A DNA stretch of 64,000 nt from Promethearchaeota archaeon (GTDB lineage: Archaea; Asgardarchaeota; Lokiarchaeia; Sigyniarchaeales; SOKP01): assembly GCA_019058365.1 (NCBI GenBank), contig JAHPZE010000003.1, positions 1-64,000 of the forward strand, given 5' to 3'. Made by a program: the position numbers and the translations under genes. The notes beneath the pieces were generated by a model that saw nothing but the letters and a program-made list of their open reading frames with translations, ran no database searches and had not been told where the DNA came from. Positions within the stretch are counted from its first letter, which is position 1. Each line of letters opens with the position of its first letter. Below are positions 1 through 8,105 of this stretch, piece after piece.

Positions 1-144
1 AGGTCCTAATCTATTTTGTCGAGTGAGTGGGGTTTGACATTAAAGTTTTTTTTTATTAATTTTTATTTATAAGAAGCAATTATTAAAGTGTATATCTTAA
101 GTCTTCATTATTATTAAAACAAGCAATTTTTAAAGTGAGTTCGA
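1..144. other. Window edge, no complete gene
   Basis: The first 45 bases have more balanced base composition than the AT-rich stretch that follows and could be the tail of a gene lying outside the window, but each plus-strand frame has a stop within 50 bases and I could not recognise the end. The remainder up to the first start codon is AT-rich and probably holds the promoter of the zinc-ribbon gene at 145. Confidence 0.3.
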
Positions 145-408
145 ATGGGTTTAGACAAATGGCTCAAGTCAGAAGATGACATAATAAAATCAAAAAAAAA
201 AAAACCATCCATTCAAGATAAAAAAAGGAAAAGTGAAGGTACCCCTGAAAAACTTCTTGAAAAAAAATCAGTTCAATTAACAAAATATACGCTTATTTGT
301 CAAAATTCAAAATGTAAATATCAAAAAACTTTAATAAAAAAAGAACTCACAGATGATGATAAAACCTGTCCAAGATGTAATAAAATAATGAAAACTAAAG
401 TAGGGTAA
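145..408 (+). CDS. Small lysine-rich zinc-ribbon protein
   Basis: An 87-residue basic protein. The N-terminal half is lysine-rich and low complexity (a run of four lysines near residue 17), and the C-terminal half carries a four-cysteine zinc knuckle: C-x4-C (CQNSKC) near residue 52 and C-x2-C (CPRC) near residue 76. Basic tail plus zinc ribbon suggests nucleic-acid or protein binding, but I do not recognise a named family. The ATG start follows an AT-rich leader. The gene is convergent with, and overlaps by 14 bases, the membrane zinc-ribbon gene on the other strand. Function unknown. Confidence 0.7.
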   Translation: MGLDKWLKSEDDIIKSKKKKPSIQDKKRKSEGTPEKLLEKKSVQLTKYTLICQNSKCKYQKTLIKKELTDDDKTCPRCNKIMKTKVG

Positions 409-661
409 GTGTACTTCCAGATCCGAGAGGTTGATTGATATTAACCATTTTTGTTGGAAGATTCTTTAAATCAAACTCAGATTCACAATTTGGGCAGGTA
501 TTAGGCTTTTTTGAATATTTTAAAATATAATAGATGATAAATCCAAGACCTAAAGTTAATATTACCATGAAACATAACACTTCGTGATAAATATGGTCAA
601 AATTCTTTCTTCTTAGGGTTACGATCTGTTCACAAGTTGGACAATATACCTTAAAACCCAT
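395..661 (-). CDS. Small membrane protein with two zinc ribbons flanking a TM segment
   Basis: An 88-residue protein. A CPTC knuckle sits at residues 8-11, a single hydrophobic membrane segment at about residues 30-47, and a second knuckle CPNC at about residues 56-59. The first pair lies before the membrane segment and the second after it, so both pairs can form one zinc site only if the chain folds back; otherwise each could pair with a partner chain. The start MGFKVYC is well placed. It ends inside the 3' end of the convergent zinc-ribbon gene. No named family recognised. Confidence 0.65.
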   Translation of the reverse strand: MGFKVYCPTCEQIVTLRRKNFDHIYHEVLCFMVILTLGLGFIIYYILKYSKKPNTCPNCESEFDLKNLPTKMVNINQPLGSGSTLTLL

Positions 662-727
662 TATTCGTTTCCCTAACTCTTTTGATTATATTTAAATTTA
701 ATATTATGAACTTTAATTATTTTTTGT

Positions 728-955
728 TTAATTTAAAATATTATCATTATTTTTGCATTTTTTTGCATATCGATCAAAAGGTATATAATTCATCTCTAAG
801 TATTGATTTATTTTTGTATAACTTCCCATTCTTAGAAAAATTCCTTTTTTCACGATATTTTCAGGAAATATTACATTAAATGCTCCAATTGCACAATTAT
901 ATTTTAAAATTACCTTTTTCACCAGAAAAAAATCTTCCAAAACCATCGAACTCAT
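728..955 (-). CDS. Hypothetical 75-residue protein behind a structured leader
   Basis: A 75-residue ORF with no recognised domain and mixed composition (two cysteines, several aromatic residues). The main support for it being real is upstream: on the minus strand a GAAGGAG Shine-Dalgarno sequence lies 8 bases before the ATG, and that sequence is the 3' arm of a perfect 10-bp hairpin. A plus-strand ORF in the same region (682-879) is strongly skewed to F, L and Y and is probably its shadow. Function unknown. Confidence 0.45.
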   Translation of the reverse strand: MSSMVLEDFFLVKKVILKYNCAIGAFNVIFPENIVKKGIFLRMGSYTKINQYLEMNYIPFDRYAKKCKNNDNILN

Positions 956-959
956 AATT

Positions 960-984
960 ATTGCTCCTTCACATAAGGAGCAAT
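960..984 (-). promoter_or_regulatory. Hairpin that buries a Shine-Dalgarno sequence
   Basis: A perfect inverted repeat with 10-bp arms (960-969 and 975-984) and a 5-base loop. Read on the minus strand the 3' arm contains AAGGAG, 8 bases before the ATG at 955, so the ribosome binding site of the 75-residue ORF is fully paired in the folded leader. This geometry is typical of translational switches such as RNA thermometers. The structure is seen directly; the regulatory role is inferred. Confidence 0.5.
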
Positions 985-1106
985 TATTGAAACAGGTTTA
1001 GACAAAATAACATCAAATTGAAATAATATTCTATAACAGTTAAATGTCTTAATTTAAAAGAAAAGCTGCCATCTTATTTTGAAAAGATTAGGAATTATCA
1101 AAGATA

Positions 1107-1268
1107 TCATTTGAATCCCCTAAAGGTTGGTTTATTCTCGTCTTCAGGCTTTTTCTTTTTCTTTTCTCCAGTAATTAAAATATTCCATGTACTAGTGACG
1201 CCCAAATCTTTTAATTTCTTACGCTCTTCATCTAATGATATTTCATTTTCATTTTCATCTTCACTCAT
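1107..1268 (-). CDS. Small charged protein, 53 residues
   Basis: A short ORF reads MSEDENENEISLDEERKKLK at its start and ends in RGFK. It has an acidic head, a short hydrophobic middle (TSTWNILITG), and a run of five lysines followed by PEDENKP. The opposite-strand ORF here (1111-1302) is rich in F and S, as expected for the complement of an acidic/lysine-rich coding frame, so the minus strand is the more likely coding strand. It lies upstream of the 75-residue gene on the same strand. No family recognised. Confidence 0.5.
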   Translation of the reverse strand: MSEDENENEISLDEERKKLKDLGVTSTWNILITGEKKKKKPEDENKPTFRGFK

Positions 1269-1488
1269 AATACACACTTATGAAATCTTTAATATTAATT
1301 AATTAGTATATTACAGTTTAATATAATTTTCTTAATTTGACATTAATACACCTAAGGAGAGATAATTTAAGATCTCAAGCATATCATTAAGATATAGAAT
1401 TCTAAATAAAATTTTAAATCTTTAATTTTATAATTTATTAAAACATAATTCTTTTGATAAATTAAATAATTCATTTTAGGTCGTAATT

Positions 1489-2475
1489 ATGGCAAATTGT
1501 GCTCATTGTGGTGAAGAAATAATTGGAGACCTCTTTAAATGCAATAAGTGTGGATATTATTATTGTGCAAGACATAAAGAGCCTATAAATCATGATTGCA
1601 ATGTTATAATCGAAAGTTTAAGGTTAGAACAATCACCATCAGAGCCTCAAACTTATGTTCCGCCTCCTCAAGTAATACATGTATCTCATGAACAGACATA
1701 TCAACAAACAGATACCCCAGGAGTCATAAGAGGTACTACAGATGGATCATATACTTGGTATCGCCGAGAAAGTCAAATCCCTGTAGGTGCATTTGATCCT
1801 GATTCAGGTATTAAATTCAAAGGAATCTTATTGGCTCATAAATCAGAACTATTTCATTTTATAGTTGGTGTTTCTCTGATTTTTTTTATTGGTTTATTAA
1901 CTTTCTTCAACCAACAATTAATTATTATGGGATACGGATGGGCGATTTTTATGTTAGCAGGTTTTTATGCTACAGCTTTTCTCTTTCATGAATTAGGGCA
2001 TAGACAAGTAGCAATTCATTTTGGACTTCAAACAAAATTTAGATTGTTAACTTTTGGAATGTTATTAACAGTTACCGGGGTAGTATTTGGGCTATATTCA
2101 TTAATATCAAACGGTTCAACTTTCCCCTCATTAGCTTTACCGGGTGCTGTAGTTGTTTTAGGTTTAAGTACAATTGATAGAACTACTGGTTTATGTAAAG
2201 CAGCTGGACCTACAGTTAATCTCGTATATGGTACTATCCTTTTCATAATTTCTTTTATAATCCCAACTTATCCGCTTAACTTGTTTATATGTTATGCAGC
2301 GAATTTAAATTTCATGCTAGGAACCTTTAATATGATTCCTATTGGCATCCTTGATGGACAAAATATATGGAAATGGAATAAAAAAGTATATATTATGCTC
2401 TGCGGTTTATTATTAGTGCTATTAATAACAACTTATTTGTTCATTTATTTACCTACTAGTCCATATATAATATGA
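1489..2475 (+). CDS. AN1 zinc finger fused to M50-type intramembrane metalloprotease
   Basis: A 328-residue protein. Residues 4-37 form an exact AN1 finger (C-x2-C-x10-C-x2-C-x4-C-x2-H-x5-H-x-C). A polar linker follows to about residue 115, then a multi-pass membrane domain. HELGH at 167-171 lies in a hydrophobic helix and is the HExxH zinc site; N281 to G290 (NMIPIGILDG) matches the second metal-ligand motif of site-2 proteases. M50 proteases cleave substrates inside the membrane. AN1 fingers are best known from ubiquitin-linked eukaryotic proteins. The next gene starts with an AN1 finger of identical spacing and also carries a rhomboid-type membrane domain, so the two may act together. Substrate unknown. 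Confidence 0.85.
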   Translation: MANCAHCGEEIIGDLFKCNKCGYYYCARHKEPINHDCNVIIESLRLEQSPSEPQTYVPPPQVIHVSHEQTYQQTDTPGVIRGTTDGSYTWYRRESQIPVGAFDPDSGIKFKGILLAHKSELFHFIVGVSLIFFIGLLTFFNQQLIIMGYGWAIFMLAGFYATAFLFHELGHRQVAIHFGLQTKFRLLTFGMLLTVTGVVFGLYSLISNGSTFPSLALPGAVVVLGLSTIDRTTGLCKAAGPTVNLVYGTILFIISFIIPTYPLNLFICYAANLNFMLGTFNMIPIGILDGQNIWKWNKKVYIMLCGLLLVLLITTYLFIYLPTSPYII

Positions 2476-2652
2476 ATGTAAAATAGAAGTTGATTTTTAA
2501 GAGAACATTTTTTTAGTAAATTTTAGATCTTTCATGATTTAATGAAAAAAATGAAAAGTAAAAATAATGAAGGATGATAATTTAAAATAATTAACTTTTT
2601 AATTCTTAATAGAAGATTTTGAATTAATTTAGTGCTTTCTTGGTGAACTAGG

Positions 2653-3594
2653 CTGACATATTGCGAATTTTGTGGAAATCAAATTAGTTATTTACCATTC
2701 ACATGTAAATATTGTGGGGGAACTTTTTGTAAAAAGCATCGTTTACCTGAAAATCACGAGTGTACATTTGAGCTAAAACATGTACCACTTGTTCCTACTA
2801 CTCAGAAAGAACCTAAAAGACGATACGAAGATACTGAAATAAAAAAGTCCCAATCACGTGTTTATTTAGATAAAGAGCCTAAACCTTTAAAAAGATATTT
2901 AAAAAGACAAGAAAAGCAAAGAGAAAGAACATTGAGGGGCTATCAGCAATCTTATGAAAAACATTCACAGTATCAAGGCACTAAAAGCTTATTTATTACG
3001 ATTATAATATTTTCCATTGTTGGTTTGGTCTTTGCGTATAACTATATACCGGAATATTTCTATTTAAGTTTATATGGATTAGTGAATAAATTCACATACT
3101 ATACTTTTATTACTAGTCTTTTTATTAGTTCTGGTGATGTGATAAGTTTATTCTTCTTATTTATTATGCTATTTATTTTATATTTTATGGCTAGAAATAT
3201 TGAAATGAGCCTTGGGACAAAATTTTTAATAAAACTGTATGTAGTATGCAGTCTTTTTACGGCGTTATTCTATATTTTATTGAGAATTTCATTAATATTA
3301 ATATATCCCTTAAATTCTTCTATTCTTTATATTGGATTAGCGTGGGGGGGAATATTAGGGTTATTATCCTATTCATTGTTTCCAATTATGAATAAAAAAA
3401 TTACTGCCTTTATGTATTTCCTTCCAGTTAGAATGAATGGAAGGTCTCTTTTGTTAATTATAATAATACTAAGGCTGTTTCCTGTTTTACTATTTGTTTG
3501 GTATGACCCGGCTTATATCGTATTTTACCTACCGGAATTAGGAGGAATTTTAGGAGCTTATATTGTCTATAAGTATCAATTTCCCATAAGATAA
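2653..3594 (+). CDS. AN1 zinc finger fused to rhomboid/derlin-like membrane protein, CTG start
   Basis: The open frame extends well upstream of the first ATG/GTG/TTG (TTG at 2932). From a CTG at 2653 it encodes 313 residues starting (M/L)TYCEFC, with an AN1 finger at residues 4-37 whose spacing matches the preceding gene position for position. An in-frame TGA at 2644-2646 leaves only three codons before the first cysteine, so CTG is the only plausible start. After a basic linker come about six membrane segments with rhomboid-like landmarks: FITSLF, an AWGGILGLL segment where active rhomboids have GxSG, and ELGGILGAY where they have the catalytic His. Both catalytic residues are absent, suggesting a derlin/iRhom-like pseudoprotease. 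Confidence 0.7.
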   Translation: MTYCEFCGNQISYLPFTCKYCGGTFCKKHRLPENHECTFELKHVPLVPTTQKEPKRRYEDTEIKKSQSRVYLDKEPKPLKRYLKRQEKQRERTLRGYQQSYEKHSQYQGTKSLFITIIIFSIVGLVFAYNYIPEYFYLSLYGLVNKFTYYTFITSLFISSGDVISLFFLFIMLFILYFMARNIEMSLGTKFLIKLYVVCSLFTALFYILLRISLILIYPLNSSILYIGLAWGGILGLLSYSLFPIMNKKITAFMYFLPVRMNGRSLLLIIIILRLFPVLLFVWYDPAYIVFYLPELGGILGAYIVYKYQFPIR

Positions 3595-3695
3595 AAACTG
3601 ATCCATATATTCCATTCTAATTCATAAAAATTATCAAGGAATAAGTCTTTATTTTTATATTCTATTAAATTTAAAAGAGCAATTGAATATTTAAA

Positions 3696-4352
3696 ATGTC
3701 TGAAAAAAAAACATCACGAATTATAGAATTGAATGAAGATTTAATTGAAAATAACGATAGATTAGCAGAACAGAATAAACAATTTCTAAAAAAGAAAAAT
3801 GTAAGAGCTTTCGATTTTGTAGGTGCTATTGGTGCAGGTAAAACAGCGATTATTGAATCTATAGTAGAAAGAATTGCAAAAGAATATGGAATTTTAGTTA
3901 TTAATGGTGATGTTGCTACTCGAATAGACGCTGATAGAATTGAAAAATGTGGTGTTGCAACAATCCAGATCAACACGGGGAAGGAATGTGCCCTTAATTC
4001 ATATCATATCTCTCAAGTTTTAAAAAATTATGATTTACATGAAGTTGGTATTCTTTTCATAGAAAATGTGGGTAATCTAATTTGCCCTTCTGATTTTATG
4101 TTAGGTACTGAGAAAAGGATTGTAATAGTCTCTATCACTGAAGGGCCATGGGTTATTCGAAAACATCCAATGCTATTTAAATATTCAGATATAGCGGTCA
4201 TCAATAAAATCGATTTAAAGGATGTTATGGATGTGAATATTGAAGATATGATAAAAGATGCAAAGGAGATTAATCCAAACATTAAAATTTTCATTACAAG
4301 TGCTACAACTGGAGAGAATATCTCCAAACTTATAAATTGTATTTTAAATTAG
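3696..4352 (+). CDS. hypB: HypB, nickel-inserting GTPase for [NiFe]-hydrogenase
   Basis: A 218-residue SIMIBI-class GTPase. The P-loop GAIGAGKT is at 43-50, followed by the HypB signature INGDVATRIDADRI, then NTGKECAL in the region of the metal site, the ENVGNL segment, and NKID for guanine recognition. HypB hydrolyses GTP to deliver nickel to the hydrogenase large subunit together with HypA. The His-rich nickel-storage N-terminus of some bacterial homologues is absent. Neither hypA nor hydrogenase genes are next to it. In this copy the usual GAPGAGKT P-loop has Ile in place of Pro. An Sm-like gene follows on the same strand. Confidence 0.9.
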   Translation: MSEKKTSRIIELNEDLIENNDRLAEQNKQFLKKKNVRAFDFVGAIGAGKTAIIESIVERIAKEYGILVINGDVATRIDADRIEKCGVATIQINTGKECALNSYHISQVLKNYDLHEVGILFIENVGNLICPSDFMLGTEKRIVIVSITEGPWVIRKHPMLFKYSDIAVINKIDLKDVMDVNIEDMIKDAKEINPNIKIFITSATTGENISKLINCILN

Positions 4353-4416
4353 TTAAATTAAGAATAAAAACAAAAGAATATAATTATAATATTAACTACG
4401 AAAGTTCTGAAGTATT

Positions 4417-4845
4417 ATGTCAATAAGGCAATACAATACAGAATTAGGCATGTTAATTGATAAGATTGTTAAAGTTTATCTTGATAAAGAAAAATTCTTT
4501 GTTGGACAATTAAAAGGAGTTTCTGAGGATTCAAATCTGATTCTAGTAAATGCAAAGAATGAAAAAAATAAGCCATTTCCAAAATTGTTTATTAGAAGTA
4601 CTTTTTATAACTACGTAAGTTTAGAAGAAGAACCTTTTCCAATGGTTGCACTCGCGGAACGGATCGCAACCATATTTTCAAAAGGGCATGTTAATTATAT
4701 TGAAGATCAAAATATCATTTCAATATTAAATGGCAAAATTATAGTTGATGAAAATGAAGTAAGAGGAACGGGGCCTTCAGCAGAACGTGTTAAAAAGATT
4801 TTTGAACAATTTAAAATGGATTTAGAAAATCCACCTGAAGAATAA
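4417..4845 (+). CDS. Sm-like (Lsm/SmAP3-type) RNA-binding protein
   Basis: A 142-residue protein. Residues 8-75 fit an Sm fold: a strongly curved strand pattern (GQLKGVSEDSNLILVNA) followed by an Sm2-like strand segment (LFIRSTFYNYVSL). A C-terminal region of about 65 residues follows, ending in a helix (SAERVKKIFEQF), like the long SmAP3 proteins of some archaea. Such proteins form rings that bind U-rich RNA. It follows hypB after 64 bases and is convergent with the unknown operon. The Sm assignment is moderately certain; RNA targets cannot be inferred. Confidence 0.65.
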   Translation: MSIRQYNTELGMLIDKIVKVYLDKEKFFVGQLKGVSEDSNLILVNAKNEKNKPFPKLFIRSTFYNYVSLEEEPFPMVALAERIATIFSKGHVNYIEDQNIISILNGKIIVDENEVRGTGPSAERVKKIFEQFKMDLENPPEE

Positions 4846-4875
4846 CTTATTTTTATTTTTTTAAATTTTTTGAGT
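4846..4875. terminator. Oligo-T stretch between convergent genes
   Basis: Only 30 bases separate the stop codons of the Sm-like gene and the eight-gene minus-strand operon. They contain runs of five and seven T on the plus strand and further short T/A runs. Archaeal RNA polymerase terminates at oligo-T, so this is a plausible terminator for the plus-strand gene. Confidence 0.35.
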
Positions 4876-5382
4876 TCATTCATTTTCAAATACATTAAGT
4901 ATATTTTTTAATTGTAAATCCTTGATGATATTTTTCATAGTCGCTTTCCCTAATGGTGTAACTTTAATTAGTCCTAAATCGTCAAACTTTCTTAAATAAT
5001 CATTATTGATTAGAAATTGGATATCTGTATCCCATAATTCGGCAAAAATTTCTTTTAAATCATCAATTTTTATATTTTCATCAACTTCCTTACTTAAAGC
5101 TATTATTAGGGCTAAAATTCCATACTGAGATGGTGTAATATTATCATCTTTGCCATCAGAAGTTAAAATATAAAATTTTTGTTCAATGAATTTTGTTCTA
5201 ATAAGCTCAAAACCTACATTTCTTAAATTCAAATAAACTTCACTCATAATTTGTTCAAAATCAAAATTTTTACTTAAATTTTTAAGGTCTTCTTCCCTAA
5301 CAATTTTTTGAGGATTCGTTAAAATAAGTTTTGTAATATTTTTTATTATTTCATTAAAATTGTTTTTTACGGTTGACAACAA
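4876..5382 (-). CDS. Small winged-helix protein resembling KITE/ScpB-Nse3 subunits, last gene of unknown operon
   Basis: A 168-residue protein of predicted mixed helix with winged-helix character. Residues about 85-165 contain SQYGILALIIALSKEV, then a helix and DIQFLINNDYLRKF, and end in a wing-like GLIKVTPLGKATM. This order resembles the second winged helix of the KITE proteins (ScpB, MukE, Nse1, Nse3/MAGE) that bind kleisins in SMC complexes. The resemblance is by eye and unproven. The gene starts 2 bases after the stop of the SMC-like coiled-coil gene, so translational coupling is likely. Alternative: a generic winged-helix regulator. Confidence 0.4.
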   Translation of the reverse strand: MLSTVKNNFNEIIKNITKLILTNPQKIVREEDLKNLSKNFDFEQIMSEVYLNLRNVGFELIRTKFIEQKFYILTSDGKDDNITPSQYGILALIIALSKEVDENIKIDDLKEIFAELWDTDIQFLINNDYLRKFDDLGLIKVTPLGKATMKNIIKDLQLKNILNVFENE

Positions 5383-5384
5383 AA

Positions 5385-7016
5385 TCAGCTCTCTTGTATA
5401 GTATAAATTTTTAAATTTTTAATTTCTCTTTTTAATTCTAAATTTGAGATGATAAAGATTAAATTAAACTTTGATAATTTTTCCTCCATTTCAAAAATTG
5501 GTAAAACTTTTCTGATTGTTCTATAAATGGAACCTCCTTTATCATATTTGCTTAAGATTGATACATTTGAAAAAATAATATTTTCTATTTTGATATTAAG
5601 TTTAATTGAGATATAAAATACCATAATGAAAAATATTTTTTCAGGAGTAGTTAATCCATCAAAATCAACTTTTTCTTTATCATTTCTTATGAATGTAATC
5701 TCAATAAAGAAGTACTTATTATCATCATTTACAATAATTCTAAGCTGAGACTTTATGTTTATTTCTGATAAAAATTTATTTACCAAAGATTCGATCTCGT
5801 AAAGGTTGTTCTCCAATCTTCTAAATTCTTCAAAGGATTCCAAAATATCTTTTTCATTTATTGTGATCATAATTTTTGATTCTTGATTTTTTATTTTTTC
5901 ATCTAACTCCTTTAGTTTTTTAGTGATAGGAGATAAATCATTAGGATTCTGAGGGGTATTGAAATCTTTTGGAAGGATTATTTTATTTAATTCAGTTTCC
6001 GTTTTTTTTAAATCATCTTTAATTTCTTGTGAGGGTTTAAATGATTTCAAATCAATTAAATCAAGATCCTGAACAAATGTATTTCCTTCATCTTTAATTA
6101 TATTTTTAAGTTCAGATTGAAGATTAATTATTCTTTTTTCCTCATTATTTATCAACTCTACCAATTCTTGATAATCTTTTTTATATATTTCAAAAACAAC
6201 GGTTAGTTCTTCTAGTTTAAATTGGGTTTGACTTTTTTTAGACTTTGTTTTAGTAATTTCAAACTGAACCTCTTTTGCTTTCTTTTGAAAATTTTTTATT
6301 TTCTCTGCATTTGTTATCTTGGTGCCAGACTCTGTGATATTATTATTTAATTCCTTTTTTGGTTCTGGGGTGTCTCCAGTCATTTCTCGTGTGATTTTAT
6401 TAATTTGACTAAAATATTGTTTTTTTTGTTTAGTTAATTCTTGAATTTTTGAATTATATTCACTTATTGTTTTTTTAATCTGATTAACTTGGTTTTTCCG
6501 CTGAAAATAATCTTCCTCTAAAAACTTTAATTTTTTTTTATTTATAGTTAAGGATTCATTCAATTTTTTTATTAAATCAGTACTAGCGGTAATTTCACTT
6601 GATTTTTTATACTGTTTTGATAATTCTAATTCTTTTAATAGAGATTCTTTTTTTTTTAAAAGCATATTGTATTTGAGGATTAAAATTAAATTATCTACAA
6701 TTTCATTATATTGAGAAAAGAGGAGTATATTACTAGAAACTATTTTACGATATTCGTGTATAAAATTTATTAGTCTTCTGGATTTCTGCAATTCATGAAA
6801 TTCTTCAGATCCTTCCTGTAAAAACCCAATATATTTTTCTATAGGAATTTTATTTAAATTTTCAGAAATTTCAAGAAACAAATTATTTTTATATTTATTT
6901 AATAGATTCTTTTTTATTTTTCCATTAATTAATGTAAATTTATCTTTAATTGGAACATCTTTTGAGCCAATGGATATAATTAAATTATCTTTTTGAATAA
7001 TTAATACCTTTTTCAT
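5385..7016 (-). CDS. Coiled-coil protein with SMC/Rad50-like C-terminal lobe
   Basis: A 543-residue, strongly charged protein. The N-terminal 50 residues are beta-rich (VLIIQKDNLIISIG) without a Walker A motif. Residues about 95-340 are coiled coil. The last 110 residues follow the order of an SMC/Rad50 C-terminal head lobe: FDGLTTPEKIFFIMVFYISI in the place of the ABC signature and its helix, IENIIFSNVSIL in the place of Walker B, and NLIFIISNLELKREI in the place of the switch/H-loop strand. The catalytic Asp-Glu and His are not conserved, so it would be an inactive head. It is coupled to the KITE-like gene downstream and lies 11 bases after the 344-residue gene. Confidence 0.5.
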   Translation of the reverse strand: MKKVLIIQKDNLIISIGSKDVPIKDKFTLINGKIKKNLLNKYKNNLFLEISENLNKIPIEKYIGFLQEGSEEFHELQKSRRLINFIHEYRKIVSSNILLFSQYNEIVDNLILILKYNMLLKKKESLLKELELSKQYKKSSEITASTDLIKKLNESLTINKKKLKFLEEDYFQRKNQVNQIKKTISEYNSKIQELTKQKKQYFSQINKITREMTGDTPEPKKELNNNITESGTKITNAEKIKNFQKKAKEVQFEITKTKSKKSQTQFKLEELTVVFEIYKKDYQELVELINNEEKRIINLQSELKNIIKDEGNTFVQDLDLIDLKSFKPSQEIKDDLKKTETELNKIILPKDFNTPQNPNDLSPITKKLKELDEKIKNQESKIMITINEKDILESFEEFRRLENNLYEIESLVNKFLSEINIKSQLRIIVNDDNKYFFIEITFIRNDKEKVDFDGLTTPEKIFFIMVFYISIKLNIKIENIIFSNVSILSKYDKGGSIYRTIRKVLPIFEMEEKLSKFNLIFIISNLELKREIKNLKIYTIQES

Positions 7017-7027
7017 TTTAATTATGG

Positions 7028-8062
7028 TTATTCAAAATGGTCTTTAAAGTTCTTGTACTCTTTTTCTTTTCTTTTCTTTCTTTCTCTAATTAAATCAAGA
7101 GGATCTTTATCATCATCTTTTTGAATCATATATTTTTCATCAAAACTTTTCTCAAGCTGAGATTTAAATTTCTCAATTTTTTCAGAAACCTCATCAGTTA
7201 ATTCAATATCTTTTTTTCCTTTAGATTCTGGGGAGATTTCTGTTAATTTTTCTCTGCGTTTCTTCCTCCTCATTCGTTTAAATTCGCTATCAGAAAGCTT
7301 TAAATAATTTTCATACGTTTCCTTTTGTTCTTCTTGTTTCTTTTTTAGTTTTTCTAATTCTTCTTTCTCTCTAACTTTTTTAATAACACCTTTTTTAACT
7401 GATATTTCTTGCTGAGTTAATTGACTCTCTATTATTCCCATGAAATTGTCAAATGTTAAAGTGGGAGTCTTTTCGAAATAATTTCTATATTCTTTTATTA
7501 ATATTGGATCTGTATCCTCAGGGACTTTTTTCAATTCTATATCAAGTCTTACTTTTAGTAATTTTTGATAATAATTTCTTATTTTTTTTACCGATTTCAG
7601 AAAAATTGTATTGTATTTTAAAGAATCCAAGAGATCTAACCATTCTGGAATTTCAATTGAAGGAATAAAAGAAACAAAATTGATGATTTTACTAATCTTT
7701 TTATCTTCAATTAGAGATAATCCTATTGATTTTGTCAATTCTTCATTTAGGTTTAAACTTTTCAAATTATCTTTAAATTTCTCTTTATATTTTCTAATTA
7801 ATCGATCCTGTAAATCTAGAAATTTACTAAGATTAGTTCTTGATATTTTGTCCAATTTGATATTGATCTTTTTTAATAATTCTTCAACGGTTTCTATTTG
7901 GAAAAGTAAATTTTTATCTTTCAAGTCTCTTTCAATAGTTTGAATATTTTTTATAACATAATTAGAGGTTTGAGTTAATTCATTCAATTTTATTTGGAGT
8001 TCTTCGATAGGAAGAGTTAATTTCTTAATTTTTTCTAGATCGAATAATTGGTTGTTATTCAT
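7028..8062 (-). CDS. Unknown coiled-coil/lysine-rich protein of the AAA operon
   Basis: A 344-residue protein I do not recognise. Residues 1-110 are helical with leucine-rich heptads, the middle (about 110-220) is a mixed helical domain, and residues about 225-344 are extremely charged (long E/K/R stretches such as EELEKLKKKQEEQKE), typical of a long helix or a disordered scaffold region. It lies between the AAA+ ATPase and the SMC-like gene with short spacers (43 and 11 bases). A kleisin- or adaptor-like linker role is possible but is only a guess from context. Confidence 0.6.
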   Translation of the reverse strand: MNNNQLFDLEKIKKLTLPIEELQIKLNELTQTSNYVIKNIQTIERDLKDKNLLFQIETVEELLKKINIKLDKISRTNLSKFLDLQDRLIRKYKEKFKDNLKSLNLNEELTKSIGLSLIEDKKISKIINFVSFIPSIEIPEWLDLLDSLKYNTIFLKSVKKIRNYYQKLLKVRLDIELKKVPEDTDPILIKEYRNYFEKTPTLTFDNFMGIIESQLTQQEISVKKGVIKKVREKEELEKLKKKQEEQKETYENYLKLSDSEFKRMRRKKRREKLTEISPESKGKKDIELTDEVSEKIEKFKSQLEKSFDEKYMIQKDDDKDPLDLIRERKKRKEKEYKNFKDHFE

Positions 8063-8105
8063 AATTTTAAAGAAATAAATTGTAATATAATTAATTATAT
8101 TTTAT

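Noticed and set aside
682..879. 65-residue plus-strand ORF
   Set aside because: Its composition is almost entirely F, L, Y, I, N, as expected from AT-rich DNA, and it overlaps the better supported minus-strand ORF with a Shine-Dalgarno.
1111..1302. 63-residue plus-strand ORF rich in F and S
   Set aside because: It mirrors the acidic/lysine-rich minus-strand micro-gene.
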